Of a DNA stretch of 34,506 nucleotides, positions 23,196 through 33,774 are shown in pieces. Position 1 is the first letter of the stretch; the number at the start of each line of letters is the position of its first letter. The translations under genes were made by a program, and so were the position numbers. The DNA is from Dentipellis sp. KUC8613 (taxonomy: Eukaryota > Basidiomycota > Agaricomycetes > Russulales > Hericiaceae): the NCBI GenBank assembly GCA_002286715.1, contig NSJX01000112.1, positions 1 to 34,506 on the forward strand, written 5' to 3'. Below the pieces are notes generated by a model that saw only the letters and a program-made list of their open reading frames with translations, searched no databases and was not told where the DNA came from.

Positions 23196-23354
23196 ATGGC
23201 CGGGCCGTCCGGCGGAAAGAAGCGAACTACGAATGCACTCAGCCAGCAGCAATTGCTTCGACAGCACCTGAACATGGTCTGTACACTAAAGAGGGTGTTC
23301 CCGAAAGGTGTGAAAATGAAAGATTATAACAAACGGGTATATGCACAACAGTGA
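23196..23354 (+). CDS. Doubtful small basic ORF, 52 aa
   Basis: An ATG at 23196 opens a basic, Gln-rich frame (ALSQQQLLRQHL, VFPKGVKMKDYNKRVYAQQ) that stops 12 bp before the convergent BTB gene ends. There is no recognised family and it could be 3' untranslated sequence of the upstream gene. Confidence 0.2.
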   Translation: MAGPSGGKKRTTNALSQQQLLRQHLNMVCTLKRVFPKGVKMKDYNKRVYAQQ

Positions 23355-23365
23355 CTAAGGAGAAA

Positions 23366-24165
23366 TCAGTCCTCAATATCGAAGATTCGAGCCACAACCC
23401 TTCGCAGATAAAGAGGCGTAAACGGAATTCTCTCTCGTGCTCCCATCCTGCAGATCTCTTCCCTAGCCCTCACTATCTTCTCCAATGCGCACTCGTTGAA
23501 GCCGAAATATCCCACCTCCGAGCCGCTGAGGTGCCGAGGCCTCTGCACAAGACGTTGGAGATTATGCCTCGAGGACGAGGGATCGTAATTCCACTGTGCA
23601 CATCGCCGTGCGTCGTTTTCAATCCATACAAGACGCGTTTCCACGGCGTTCATTCGCGGAACCAAGTCGTCGTATCCCACGAGGAGATAGTCAGCAATGC
23701 GCCGAAGGGCAGCACTGCGTTCGGGTGTGAAGTACACGTTGGATCCAAAAAGGTCCCTGGTCAATCAAGTCAGCCGAGACCAAAGAGACAAGTACTGTGT
23801 ATACTCACGGGTTATAGAAACCATCGACGAAAGTCTCAAATTCTAGCACCGATACGCAAATGTGAATCGGATTCTCATCGCAGGTACCTTCTCCTGCCAT
23901 GCCTACGAGGGGAAGAGAGAACATGGACTCAAACACAATTGAGTAGTCTTGGAGGTAGCGACGATGTACTCTGAATAGTTCATTTTCCACCTGTGCCAAG
24001 ACGCTTAGCGCTCAAATCAGCTGAAACCTTAGTGACGTGAGCTACCTGAAAGACGACAGCTTCCGGTCCCGCGAAGTAGCGTTCGTTGCGGATGCACGAC
24101 ATCTGCTGATAGTGAGTGAGGTATTGTAGGCGTGAAACAGTGGTCGAAGGGGAGAATCGTAACAT
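23366..24165 (-). CDS. BTB/POZ-domain protein (copy 1)
   Basis: Three exons (introns 23991-24045 and 23757-23808) give 230 aa from the ATG at 24165. The BTB core is clear: YFAGPEAVVFQVENELFRVH, RRYLQDYSIVFESMF, then TCDENPIHICVSVLEFETFV and FYNP. The C-terminal part (RRIADYLLVGYDDLV and Cys/Trp-containing helices) matches fungal BTB proteins of this type. BTB domains mediate dimerisation or Cullin-3 binding; the role here is unknown. It is head-to-head with its paralogue at 24787. Confidence 0.8.
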
Positions 24166-24786
24166 CTGACCTTAAAAGTCTGAAGGTCCTTTCATCGTGC
24201 TGGCCTTTGAAACCTTCTCAAAGACACGCCACGTTTACATGTTTCTTTATCTGGGCAGCGTTGATGCGACCCCTAGAACCTTTTCGTACCATGGATAGAA
24301 TGGAAGGAATGACGCACAAGTTATGTCTTCTCCCTCCATCTGAAGTAGTAAGCCAGGCATGACACTTGTGAACCGTATGCATGTGTGCGTGGTAGTAAAG
24401 ACATCGCGCATGGGGACTTGAACATTTGAGTCGGAGTCTGTTAGTGCCGAGGTTCCGACAGGCGCAATTGTGGCGTCTAACGTACACGATCGAAGCTCCG
24501 CATTAATATTGAAAGTCCTCTCTGCTGGGCGGTTATCCCGTCCAAGCGGCCTATTGATCTGTAAACGGCTGTAGTAATGGGTAACGACCCTTCCCCAAAG
24601 TCTCAGCAGTTTCATCCTTATTGCGACGCCTTTGGCGCTTCAACAACCTCATGCGCTAGCGACAATGGCCTTTGACGTGCAATGATGAGTATGTGCATGT
24701 CGTTCGTATCGCGCCAAAGACCTTTGCCATGTCACTTGATATATAGGCCGCCGTTCGCCGTTCTCGTCGTCTTCATTATGGTCATC
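24166..24786. promoter_or_regulatory. Shared promoter region of the divergent BTB pair
   Basis: About 620 bp separate the ATGs of the two head-to-head BTB genes, so both promoters must lie here or overlap. A 122-codon minus frame (24247-24615) starts with ATG but has no BTB or other family features and no splice partner, so it is treated as chance. No clear TATA box was singled out. Confidence 0.4.
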
Positions 24787-25594
24787 ATGGACCGCACGCC
24801 TTCCCGTAGTAGCAGGCATTATTATGTAGGGGTGGGAACTATCGTTCTCAAGGTAACGTCCTTTTCCACTGCTCTGAACTGGGCCTAGTGATGACAGTGT
24901 ATGCATTCCACGACAGGTCGACGACAAATTCATCAGAGTACACCGTTACTTCCTAGAAGAATATTCGACCTTTTTCCGAGATCTGTTATCGCACTCCCCC
25001 GAAGGCGAAGGCCAAGCAGGGACCTGTGACGAGAACCCGGTTGTCATCAACGAATTTCGCGTATCGTCACTCTCGTTTGAGTTACTCATGGATGTGTTTT
25101 ATGAACCGTACGTAGAATGCTTGCCTATTACATCCTTGGCTTATGCTTATTTGTTGCTCAGTCAAAATATCCATTCTTTTTGTTCCCTTAACATCGCGAT
25201 TCTTTTCGATGCCGCTCGCGCCTTCGACATATACCTCGACCATATTCGTAAGAACATCTGGTCCGCCGAATTGCGCCCGTCTGACTCAGAAGAAGACGTC
25301 AAGACTGTTGAGGAAAGGGGCTACCTTTTCTTGCCTAGCTCGTATAGCGAACCCGAGAAAGCATGCCTCAGGGAGATCCGTGCATCTACATGCGGACCTG
25401 TAATGTGCAGGTTGATAGAAAGGAGTGAGTGTCCATCGTGCTGGGAGCTCCGTAGGATGTCGCGGTCATCCGACGTTTTATCTGGGATTCTTCGGGGGCG
25501 CGAGGAGGTCGCTAGAAGGAGGAGGAATGTGTTACCTATATCTCTGCGTGTTCGAAGAATCGTTGCAGAAGCCCTACACGTCGATTCCATATAA
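24787..25594 (+). CDS. BTB/POZ-domain protein (copy 2)
   Basis: Three exons (introns 24853-24916 and 25108-25161) give 229 aa; an in-frame ATG at 24778 would add three residues. The BTB core parallels copy 1: HYYVGVGTIVLKVDDKFIRVH, RYFLEEYSTFFRDLL, TCDENPVVINEFRVSSLSFE and FYEP, with introns at equivalent positions. Compared with copy 1 the C-terminal half is well diverged, with Arg/Cys-rich stretches. Equal length and intron positions indicate an inverted duplication followed by divergence. Confidence 0.8.
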
Positions 25595-25648
25595 GTGCTG
25601 TTGTAGTTATTGCATTACATCCATATACTTCGTATGCTGTTTCTCTTC

Positions 25649-25677
25649 AAGCTTCGAGCTTCAAGCTTCAAGCTGCC
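25649..25677. repeat. AAGCTTCAAGC minisatellite, inverted counterpart of 2328-2372
   Basis: TTCAAGCTTCGAGCTTCAAG and similar units repeat here. The reverse complement resembles the array upstream of WD40 copy 1. Both arrays lie upstream of a WD40 gene, in opposite orientation, though here about 950 bp away. Confidence 0.6.
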
Positions 25678-26053
25678 AGCCTGAGCCTTCCCAAACAGGA
25701 ACAACGGAGACTTCTAGGGCGTCGTCTTTGTCATCAAACTCACTGCCGCTTCACGGTTTGTTACAGTATACTGCGCAACCGCTCTTTCTCGTATTAGACG
25801 GCTTCAAGGGCCTCACGGACCTCGCCGGAGGGTCTGTGACCACTCAACGCAGGATCTCGGGTGAGATACTGCTCCAAGTGAGTCTGACTTTACCGCTGTC
25901 TACATTCACGTCGGTCTGATTGTGCAGCGCGTATACTCGGTGTTCATACCCGAAAAGCAACCGCTGCTGTCACATCGCTTCAGCGCCCAATTGTCTTACC
26001 GGAAGGACGACTTTGGACACCCGTTAAAGGATGAAGAGGTTACAGTGCGCTGA
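25674..26053 (+). CDS. Possible small gene, 5' end unresolved
   Basis: Two exons with a 50-nt intron (25878-25927) give an in-frame C-terminal sequence: a Ser/Thr-rich part, then LFLVLDGFKGLTDLAGGS, RISGEILLQ joined to RVYSVFIPEKQPLLSH and RKDDFGHPLKDEE before the TGA at 26051. The composition is protein-like, but no start codon was found in frame without running through the minisatellite. No family recognised; it may be the remnant of a larger gene. Confidence 0.3.
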
Positions 26054-26634
26054 CTCTGCTCATGCAGACCAGAATGTACTATACGACGATCAACTGCGAA
26101 TTTCAACAGACAACAGCAACGCAAACTCCACGTGCAGCTCCACTCTTCAACTCCTACTCTGATTTCTGTAATATAAGCATTTGAGTCTCGCACTAGTAGG
26201 GCTCAGATTTTCATGACCAGGGTTCGACGATATGTGATGGACGTGCGCAACAGTAGATGATGTCATTTGGGTGAGCTTCCGGTTCAGCCATGAGCACCAT
26301 TCCGGGGCAGTTAGTTCAACTCCCAATGGTGCACTATGGTGTTTCTGAGTTTTGTAATAGCCCTCATAATCTATGATGAAAAGGTGCAATAAGCTCGTCA
26401 GGAAATGTACTACCATCTAACGCATTGGTCCCTCTCTTCAATCATGCTGATATTCCTTCGCAGGATTGTTTTCTCTCCCATCCGACGAGCAGACAAAGGC
26501 ATGTGCGCCTGCGCTGACCCTTGAGGCAATCGATCAACACGTGTGCGCCGAGTTGAAAGGCTTGACGCGTGAGCCACTGCTGCATCTTTCATTCGCACCA
26601 TCCACTCAGACCCTTTGGCTACACGCTGAAGACC
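26054..26634. other. Intergenic, likely promoter of WD40 copy 2
   Basis: The 581-bp stretch before the second WD40 gene contains only short frames (26147-26416 minus, 26410-26688 minus) that are shadows or chance. No clear control motif seen. Confidence 0.4.
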
Positions 26635-28493
26635 ATGCTCGACTTTCTCGACGACCCGTACAGCAAGTCTCTTCAGATCGGCCATCAAGATGGTACTAGT
26701 TTGAAGTCCATCTCCTGCCTCGAGTTCTCTCCGTCAGGCGGCTATCTTCTTGTCGGAGGAGACAACGGCGAGCTTCGAGTATTTGAAACCTCGACTGGCG
26801 CAGTCGTGTACAACACTTCTGTAGAAGATGGCATCATGACCGCCATGTGGCATCCCGCGGCCAAGAGGGATTTCTTCTTCGGGACGACCCAAGGCGCCTT
26901 TCTCGTCAAAAACTTTGAGGTCAGTGCGCTCAGGCCCTCTGATCAGTGGGCGTGCAGGCTCTGACATATTTTCATTATCTCCCTGGACACTCAGCAAGAG
27001 GGGCATCCGGTGTTTTCCGGTCTGAGAGGACAGGTGTACGCGTTAGCTTTCAACAAAAATCAAGGATTCCTCGCCGTAGGGATCTCGGAGGAGGTTCATA
27101 TAACCAAGCGCTTGGCGAATCGTATGTCCTTCACTCTTACCAGACAACATTTAGCTCATGCCAGACAACGTCTCTTATTGATTCCAGTGCCCGGATATTC
27201 TACGGCCGTCATCCTCAGCAGCCCACCTGCCGAGAAACTTCATGCACCCGCGTTGGTAGATGATCGCGTCCGCGCGAAGTCGCTTCACTTCACCCGTAAG
27301 GGTCGTCAACTCATTGTATCTTACTTAGCTCATGGCGTTGTGTGAGCACACATTCAAGATATCGATATTCCTACTTTGATCGTCTAATCTACTTTTTTCC
27401 GACAGGTGCTGGGACACGAAGACGGGGGATATTCTTTGGAGAATCGTGCCTAGCCATGAAAGTCAGCTGATGTAAGTTCCTCGGGTGCCAAAGGTGCTCC
27501 TTCATGACTCTCACCTCGCTTGAAGTGGATACACCGCATTGTCGCCGAACTGTCGCTATATGCTACTATCCAATCTCACAGATGGGATGGATCTTTACGA
27601 GGTTGGGAAGTCTCATATCGCTCGTTCTTTCAAGAATGCTGGCGTAGACCAGGACAACAATCTTCCTCTTATGCCTCGCTTTTTGCATGGCGGGAGTTCC
27701 GTCGCCTGTGGAACATCGGATGGACAGGTCAAAGTTTGGAAGACGATGTCAGGGAAGCACGTTGAAGACCTTGATCACGAGCGTGAGCTTCGATCGCTCT
27801 GTTTATAGTATAGTCTCGCAGAGCACTCACCGTCCTCATAGATGATCGCATCCAGTTCATCGCTGTAAGTTGATATATGTACCTTTTCTCCCTAACCAAC
27901 TGATCTACTATCCAGGCGTCGGAGGGTCGCGTAAGCCGGCTCCTTGCGACCGCATGCTTCGATCCCTACGCAGAGGAGACCACAATTACCCTCTGGAAAG
28001 CTCGGAGAGGCCAGCGTCTCGCTCGAACCATGACAAAGTATGTCATTCTTTCCATTGGAAAGATCATTCTTGTAACACAGCTCCTTAGGTTCATGCCTAC
28101 GATCACGGTGAGACCATTGAATGGCACGTGAAACGAGTTTTGCTCATAATCATGCGAAGATCCGTGAGCTTCGCACATCAATTCTCATTGTGGCCTGTGC
28201 ATACTTCATGTATGCTTGCACTCAGCCTCCTCTGTACGACCATGTAAGATAACTCTCATCGTCCCGGTTCAGGTAAACCATATTGACGAACAACAACCTA
28301 GATCTCGCTGTTGATGGGGTCAATCCGCTCGCCAGCCGCTGCTTTCGCGACGGCCGTCCACCTTTGGGTCAGCACCTTCGTCGGGAACGGAGTCAGCACC
28401 CTTCGTCATTGGGCTGTAAGGTTTACTGTTTGGGCATTAGAGATACTTACTTTGCCAGGCACCCCTGGCGACATCGCGGCTTTGAACGAGTGA
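26635..28493 (+). CDS. WD40-repeat protein with probable C-terminal membrane segment (copy 2)
   Basis: Exons with introns at 26920-26994, 27122-27187, 27342-27405, 27472-27525, 27783-27841, 27865-27915 and 28038-28088 splice in frame for about 345 aa. Blades parallel copy 1: CLEFSPSGGYLLVGGDNGEL, DFFFGTTQGAFLV, VYALAFNKNQGFLAVG, VVCWDTKTGDILWRI, YTALSPNCRYMLLSNLTDG, SSVACGTSDGQVKVWK and ITLWKARRGQ. The 3' end is uncertain. Reading on gives a stop at 28129-28131; an intron from 28108 to 28301 (or a multi-exon path) would add a hydrophobic tail (SPAAAFATAVHLWVSTFVG) ending at 28493, like the membrane tail of copy 1. I prefer the longer form because of that parallel. It is transcribed toward the transposase gene and the right end. 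Confidence 0.7.
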
Positions 28494-28924
28494 TGGGTTC
28501 ACGTGCAAATGTAAACTTACTTGGCCCCAGATACGTGTTATATGCAGACGATGTACAATTATGATCTCCGGCTTTATGGATATGATACATGATGTCTCGA
28601 AGTGTGCCATACGTACGTCAGGCGGCTTCTGTGGGCGCGTGTAGGCGCGCGAAGGCAGAGTACCCATGTTTTTATCAAGGACCCCGAACACCGCTGCGCA
28701 CCGCTGCTGATATATGCTACCAATGCCGCGGCCGGCCGCAAAGTCAGCGCTTCAGTTTCATTACAGCACTCAGATCTTCCGGACCGTGCGGTCTATTTGT
28801 CTCGGAATCAGCTAGAAAAGAGTAGCTCGGCCCTATTCACGCCTCTTCCTAATCAGAGCGCACTGTCAGAAGCGCCTTTTTGCCTTCCTTCCTCTTGCCG
28901 CTTCTACAGTCGACTATCCGCTCG
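28494..28924. other. Intergenic, promoter region of the transposase
   Basis: The 431-bp gap lies between the WD40 tail and the Tnp2 start. Short plus-strand frames (28589-28825, 28602-29033) are not supported by splice sites or composition. Confidence 0.4.
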
Positions 28925-31900
28925 ATGCCAATCGACTATGCCGATTTATCCGGCAGCGATGCCACTTCCAGCAGTGGCCAACATTTCTGCTCATGCGATG
29001 TTTGTCGCGCGGAGGATGAAGAGAGTCAATTAGGATTAGGTGGTACAATGGTCAGTCGGGCCACCTTGCATAATCATCAGCGCGATCAAGAAAGGCGGGG
29101 AGTACATTCTAGACGGAGAGTCGATTCCTTCGAGAACGCCATCTACCGAAAGACTTTGGACATCCACCTTCCCCAGCTCGAAGAGTTGCGCGAAGGAAGA
29201 AGGGGGGAGCCACCGCCCAGAAGTCGTGGTAGGCGGTGTATAACAGATTCCTCTGAGGAACTAACTAAACCAATCTGGCAGACGGTAATCTTGAAGACCT
29301 CGTCGGTGCGGGCCTTAACGACAGTGAGCTGCAGCATCACTGGTGCATACGCCGATTCCAATGACGGATTTATAGATGTCACAGCCGCTCATACTGAGGC
29401 GCTCAAGAGCCTCGAGGAGCTACACATTGCAGTCACGAAATGCATCAACTCCTACTCTCCTCCAATTGGTCGACTGAACTTTGCTCGCGATCCTGTCGCT
29501 CACGGGCCTTATACTCGGGTGCCTGTACAACATCTGCCAGAAATTAACACAGGACCGCATGCACTGACGCCTGGCACTCCCAACACGAATAGTATACTCG
29601 CTCATCAACGCGAACTCAGATCTCTCCTGGACATAGCCGACGACATCTCTGTTGACCATCCTGAAGTCAGAAGAAAAAAGACAGCAGTTGTTCATGCTGT
29701 TATCGCTGCCCTCGAATCACTCGATCACAGAAAAGAAATTGAGTGGAATACGCAGCGCGACGAATCTAGGGAGATGAAACGCACCAAGCAACATAGTATC
29801 AACTGTGGTAAGATGTTCTATCCGACAATATTGACGTAGCATACTATGTGTTGCTTACCTTTTCTTCGTGCAGATGTTTATCACCTACGCCCCTACCATT
29901 ACTGGCATCCCGCTTTACTCGGGGTTTTCATCACAGTGCTACTGCTTCATTTGCTTTGCGGTCTTTCGCGCAGAGCAAGTTCATTGCTTTTGGTGGGCAT
30001 GTCGTGCCTGATCAAGATCCTGAGGGCCGACGGTATTTCCGACGGGAGTAACGGCGGTCTTTTTCTTACAGAACTACCGAAGGATCTTCGAACCGTCGTT
30101 CGTGCTTTTGACCTGGAACCTCGGACCCACTCGTATGCTTGCTGCCCTCAATGTTTTGCATTGTACGACCCCGAAGCTTGTCCTGAACGGTGTGATTTCC
30201 GCCGTACTTCTGCTGTTCCGCGTTGCGACGCGGAGTTGTTGCGAACACAAACTATCATGGGTAAACAGAAGACGTATCCAATCCGCACTTACATACATCA
30301 GGACATGAAGGAATGGATCGGCCGCCTTTTTTCCAGACCGGGTATGGAGGACCTCTTGGATAAACCCCTCGATGGAGGCTTGGAGAGTAGCGGGACGGAT
30401 GCTCACGATATCTGGGATTCGACAACACTCAAAGAATTTTTAGGACCCGACGGCAAGCCTTTCTTCGAGTCGCAAGGGGACGACGCTCGCCTCGCATTTG
30501 CTTTAGCAGTGGATGGATTCAATCCATTCCAAAACAAGACAGCCAAGCATTCGGTCACTGTAACAGGCATGTACATGATATGCTTGAATCTTCCGCCTCA
30601 TCTTCGATACCTTCCGGAGAACATGTACCTTGTCGGCGTTATTCCGGGGCCAACCAAGCCTTCCGGTCCGGAGATCAATCATTTTCTGAAACTTCTCGTC
30701 GACGATCTACTTCTCTTTTGGGAGCCAGGTATCCGACTCTCCCGCACCGCGCGATACGAGCGGGGCCGTTCAGTGCTCTTGGCGCTTATCCCTGTCGTAT
30801 GTGATCTCCTTGCTGCTAAACAGGTCACTGGATTCTCGGGCCACCAGTCAACATTTTTCTGCACATACTGCTGGTTAAAGCTCGGCGATATTGAGAACCT
30901 CGAACGCAGTACATGGCCAAGGCGGGACTTTGAGGAACATCTCAAGCTTGCTCGCGCCTGGAGAGATGCACAAACAAAAGAAGAACAGGATCAGATATAC
31001 GATGAGCGAGGCGTCCGTTGGTCAGAGCTTCTACGTCTTCCTTATTGGAACCCTTTTCAGCACACTGTCATCGACACCATGCACAATCTCTTCCTAGGGC
31101 TTCTCCATCATCATTGTCGGACACTCTGGGGGATGGATATCAAATCAAATGACAGCGACCTTACTTCTGCAATACCAACAGCCAAGATACCCGCGCGTCC
31201 TTCGCAGGACGTGATGCAGAAAGCCGTGTCGATCCTCGACAGCAATGACCTTTCAGGATTGACAAAACTCAGAAAACCCGTGCTCTGGCATCTATGTGCC
31301 GACAAAGGTATCCGCGTAGCCAGTACGATCAACCAGCTGGTCAGGAATCTCGTTCAATGGGTACAGTCTCATTTTCGTCGATGAGTTGTGCGTGCTGAAA
31401 TTTCCCGCAGAGAAAAGGATACGACGAGAAGAAGGATGCTAGTCATGGTGGTCAAACCCGAACATTCAAAGGACCGGACCTCGGCGGTCGAAAGAGAGAG
31501 GCAAAGCTCGGCAAAAATGATCCACAGTTATATGCTGCTACCCAGCAGACGTTGGGCGCAGCTCGAGACCTGCTATACTGCAAGTCCCCCATTCGTAAAG
31601 AGGACCTCCTTGTTTTCCATAAGAAAATACTCGTCAATCTTTGCAAGGAAATCGCCATCAGCCACTCGGGAAATAAGGACCCCATGGTAGAGCGCTTAGT
31701 TCAATGGGTATGTATGCGAACTCTCCCTCATCGGTGATGTCACTCATATGTTTGCTCAAGCGAATAAGTGCTAATTTACCAATGGTATCTTCTGAACCGT
31801 CCACCATCCCATCGTCGGCGGGAAATGAAACTGCAGATGAATCAGGAGTCCGAAACCCGGGCCGGTCCGTCGAAGAGGTCGTGGCATGGTTCAATCATGC

Positions 31901-33516
31901 AACCACGGTTACTGGTGCTGAGTTGCAGTCTCTGACCGTCGTCATTCTCCGTGTATTGTGTAAACAAAGCCGATTAAAGGTGACTGGTAACAAGGCTGCT
32001 TTGATAACGAGGCTGATCGATCTGGTATGATCAATAAATCCTCATAAGAGTGTATAACTCATTTCGACATTCTTTTGCAGAAAAACACCTTCCCGTTCGC
32101 CGGGGATTCGACCACAGACATTCCGGTCAGTGAGAAGGGAAAGATCGGCGATGATCCGGCTGGCGACAAAGGCATGGATGAAGGAACTATGAAGAAATCA
32201 GTGCTAGGAAGAAATATTTTGTCCGAAATCAGGAAAGACATGGCGAAGACGCAACTTCCTGCATGGATAAGCCCAGCGCCAAGAAATATGGGTTCAACGC
32301 TCCACGGTAAACTCACCGCCGATCAGTGGAAGGTCGCTTGCACCATACACCTTCCTATCACGCTGATCAGAATCTGGGGTGGAAAGCCTGAGGGTACGCG
32401 GCTCGCCCGAATGCTGGCAAATTTCATCGACCTGGTCGTTGCTGTGGAAGTCGCAACAATGCGTATCATCTCAGAGGAGGACATCGAATTTTACGATACG
32501 CTCATGCTCAGATATCTGGAATCTATGAAAGAACTATACAAGGATGGCAAGGTGCTACCCAATCATCACCTTGCTTTGCATCTTCGCGAATTCCTTCGGT
32601 CCTTCGGTTCGGTTCATGCCTGGAGGGCGTTCGCATTTGAGAGATACAATTATATCCTTCAGCACGAGAATACGAACCAGAAATTTGGTAAGTACCTCCC
32701 TCCCGATATCCCTCGAACGCGAACTGAAACTTCGCGCTCAAGGTGACATGGAAGGCACCTTCATGAGGCACACTTGCCGTAGCGCGAACCTGCGACCGCT
32801 CATGCAAGATCCTGTAGTCAAGAGTACTGTCAATGATCTTGTCGACGCCTATGACGCTATGGCCGCTGAGGACAGGCGGGGGACTCGTGTTCAGGACGCA
32901 ACTGCTCGCAATGACGGGGGCTGGGCTGTCACCAACCCTCCACCTAATTCAGACCTCGTGCAGATGGAGAAAGAGGTATACAAAGCATACGGGAACGCTA
33001 TTCAAACTATCTATCCAGGTAAGTATGTTCCTGAAGGCTACTCGAAGAAGACCCCCCAACAGGAGTACCTGCCGCGAGCTGTTATATCATGCCCCAAGAT
33101 CTTCATCGCAGGCGTCACATACAAGCCACACAAACTGTCGGCCAAGGATAGTAACATCATAACTCGCACAGGGCAAGCCGGTCGCCTCGAACACATTTAC
33201 AGGCAATCTAACGGGCCTCTGGCATCCGAGGTCCACCTTGTAGTCCGCAATCTATGCGACTTGTCAGCAAGCGATGCTGAATACGACCATTATCGCAAGT
33301 TTCCCAGAGGGACCGGAAAACTGTATTACGACCAATACGTGCCAAAGGTCACAGTGCTCCAACCCAAAGATATTACATGCCACTTCGCGAAGACACCCAT
33401 GGATGTCCCTGATATCAAGCAGCCATGTGTGCACGTCTTGCCTTTGAATATCGTACGTCTCCCTGTTTCTCGGACCGCGTCATCATGATGGCTTATAGAC
33501 ACATCCAAATAGATGA
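28925..33516 (+). CDS. tnp2: Tnp2-type transposase (CACTA/EnSpm superfamily), apparently intact
   Basis: Seven exons (introns 29808-29873, 31361-31410, 31708-31760, 32025-32080, 32688-32742, 33453-33498) give 1,421 aa from ATG 28925. The N terminus has the Cys motif HFCSCDVCR followed by MVSRATLHNHQ, typical of basidiomycete Tnp2 proteins. The transposase core follows: ALAVDGFNPF (D508), YLPENMYLVGVIPGPTKPSG, GIRLSRTARYERGRSVLLAL, FFCTYCWLKL, YDERGVRWSELLRLPYWNPF and VIDTMHNLFLGL (D695). Three SAP-like helix pairs come next (near 756-790, 855-889 and 945-977), which may bind DNA. The C-terminal part has WKVACTIHLPITLIRIWG and VLPNHHLALHLREFLRSFG. The third acidic residue was not assigned. No stop or frameshift was found, so the protein is probably functional. 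If the last intron is retained the stop is at 33486-33488. Confidence 0.9.
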
Positions 33517-33774
33517 CAGATGCTGGAGTGTTGCCTGAGCACGACGAAAGGTTGTGAGGAAAGGGCGAGGGGTACTAATGCTACTCGTCGAAGCTCATGA
33601 AGATCTCCAGATGGCATTTATGTATCGATTATTCTCTTAGAGCTGTCGTCTTACACAGTCTTGGGTCTCTAGGCAGCGACGACGAGTTGGCGTTTGAGAC
33701 CAGGACTTGCGAACTACCGTAGCGCATACATTCGGTGTATTGCGTAAATAACAATGTAATACGCCATACGCAGA

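Noticed and set aside
24247..24615. 122-codon minus-strand ORF between the BTB genes
   Set aside because: It has an ATG but no recognisable domain and sits in the shared promoter; chance ORF more likely.
29846..31384. Transposase starting at 29846
   Set aside because: This frame is only the second exon; the preceding exon (28925-29807) carries the CSCDVCR motif and splices in frame.
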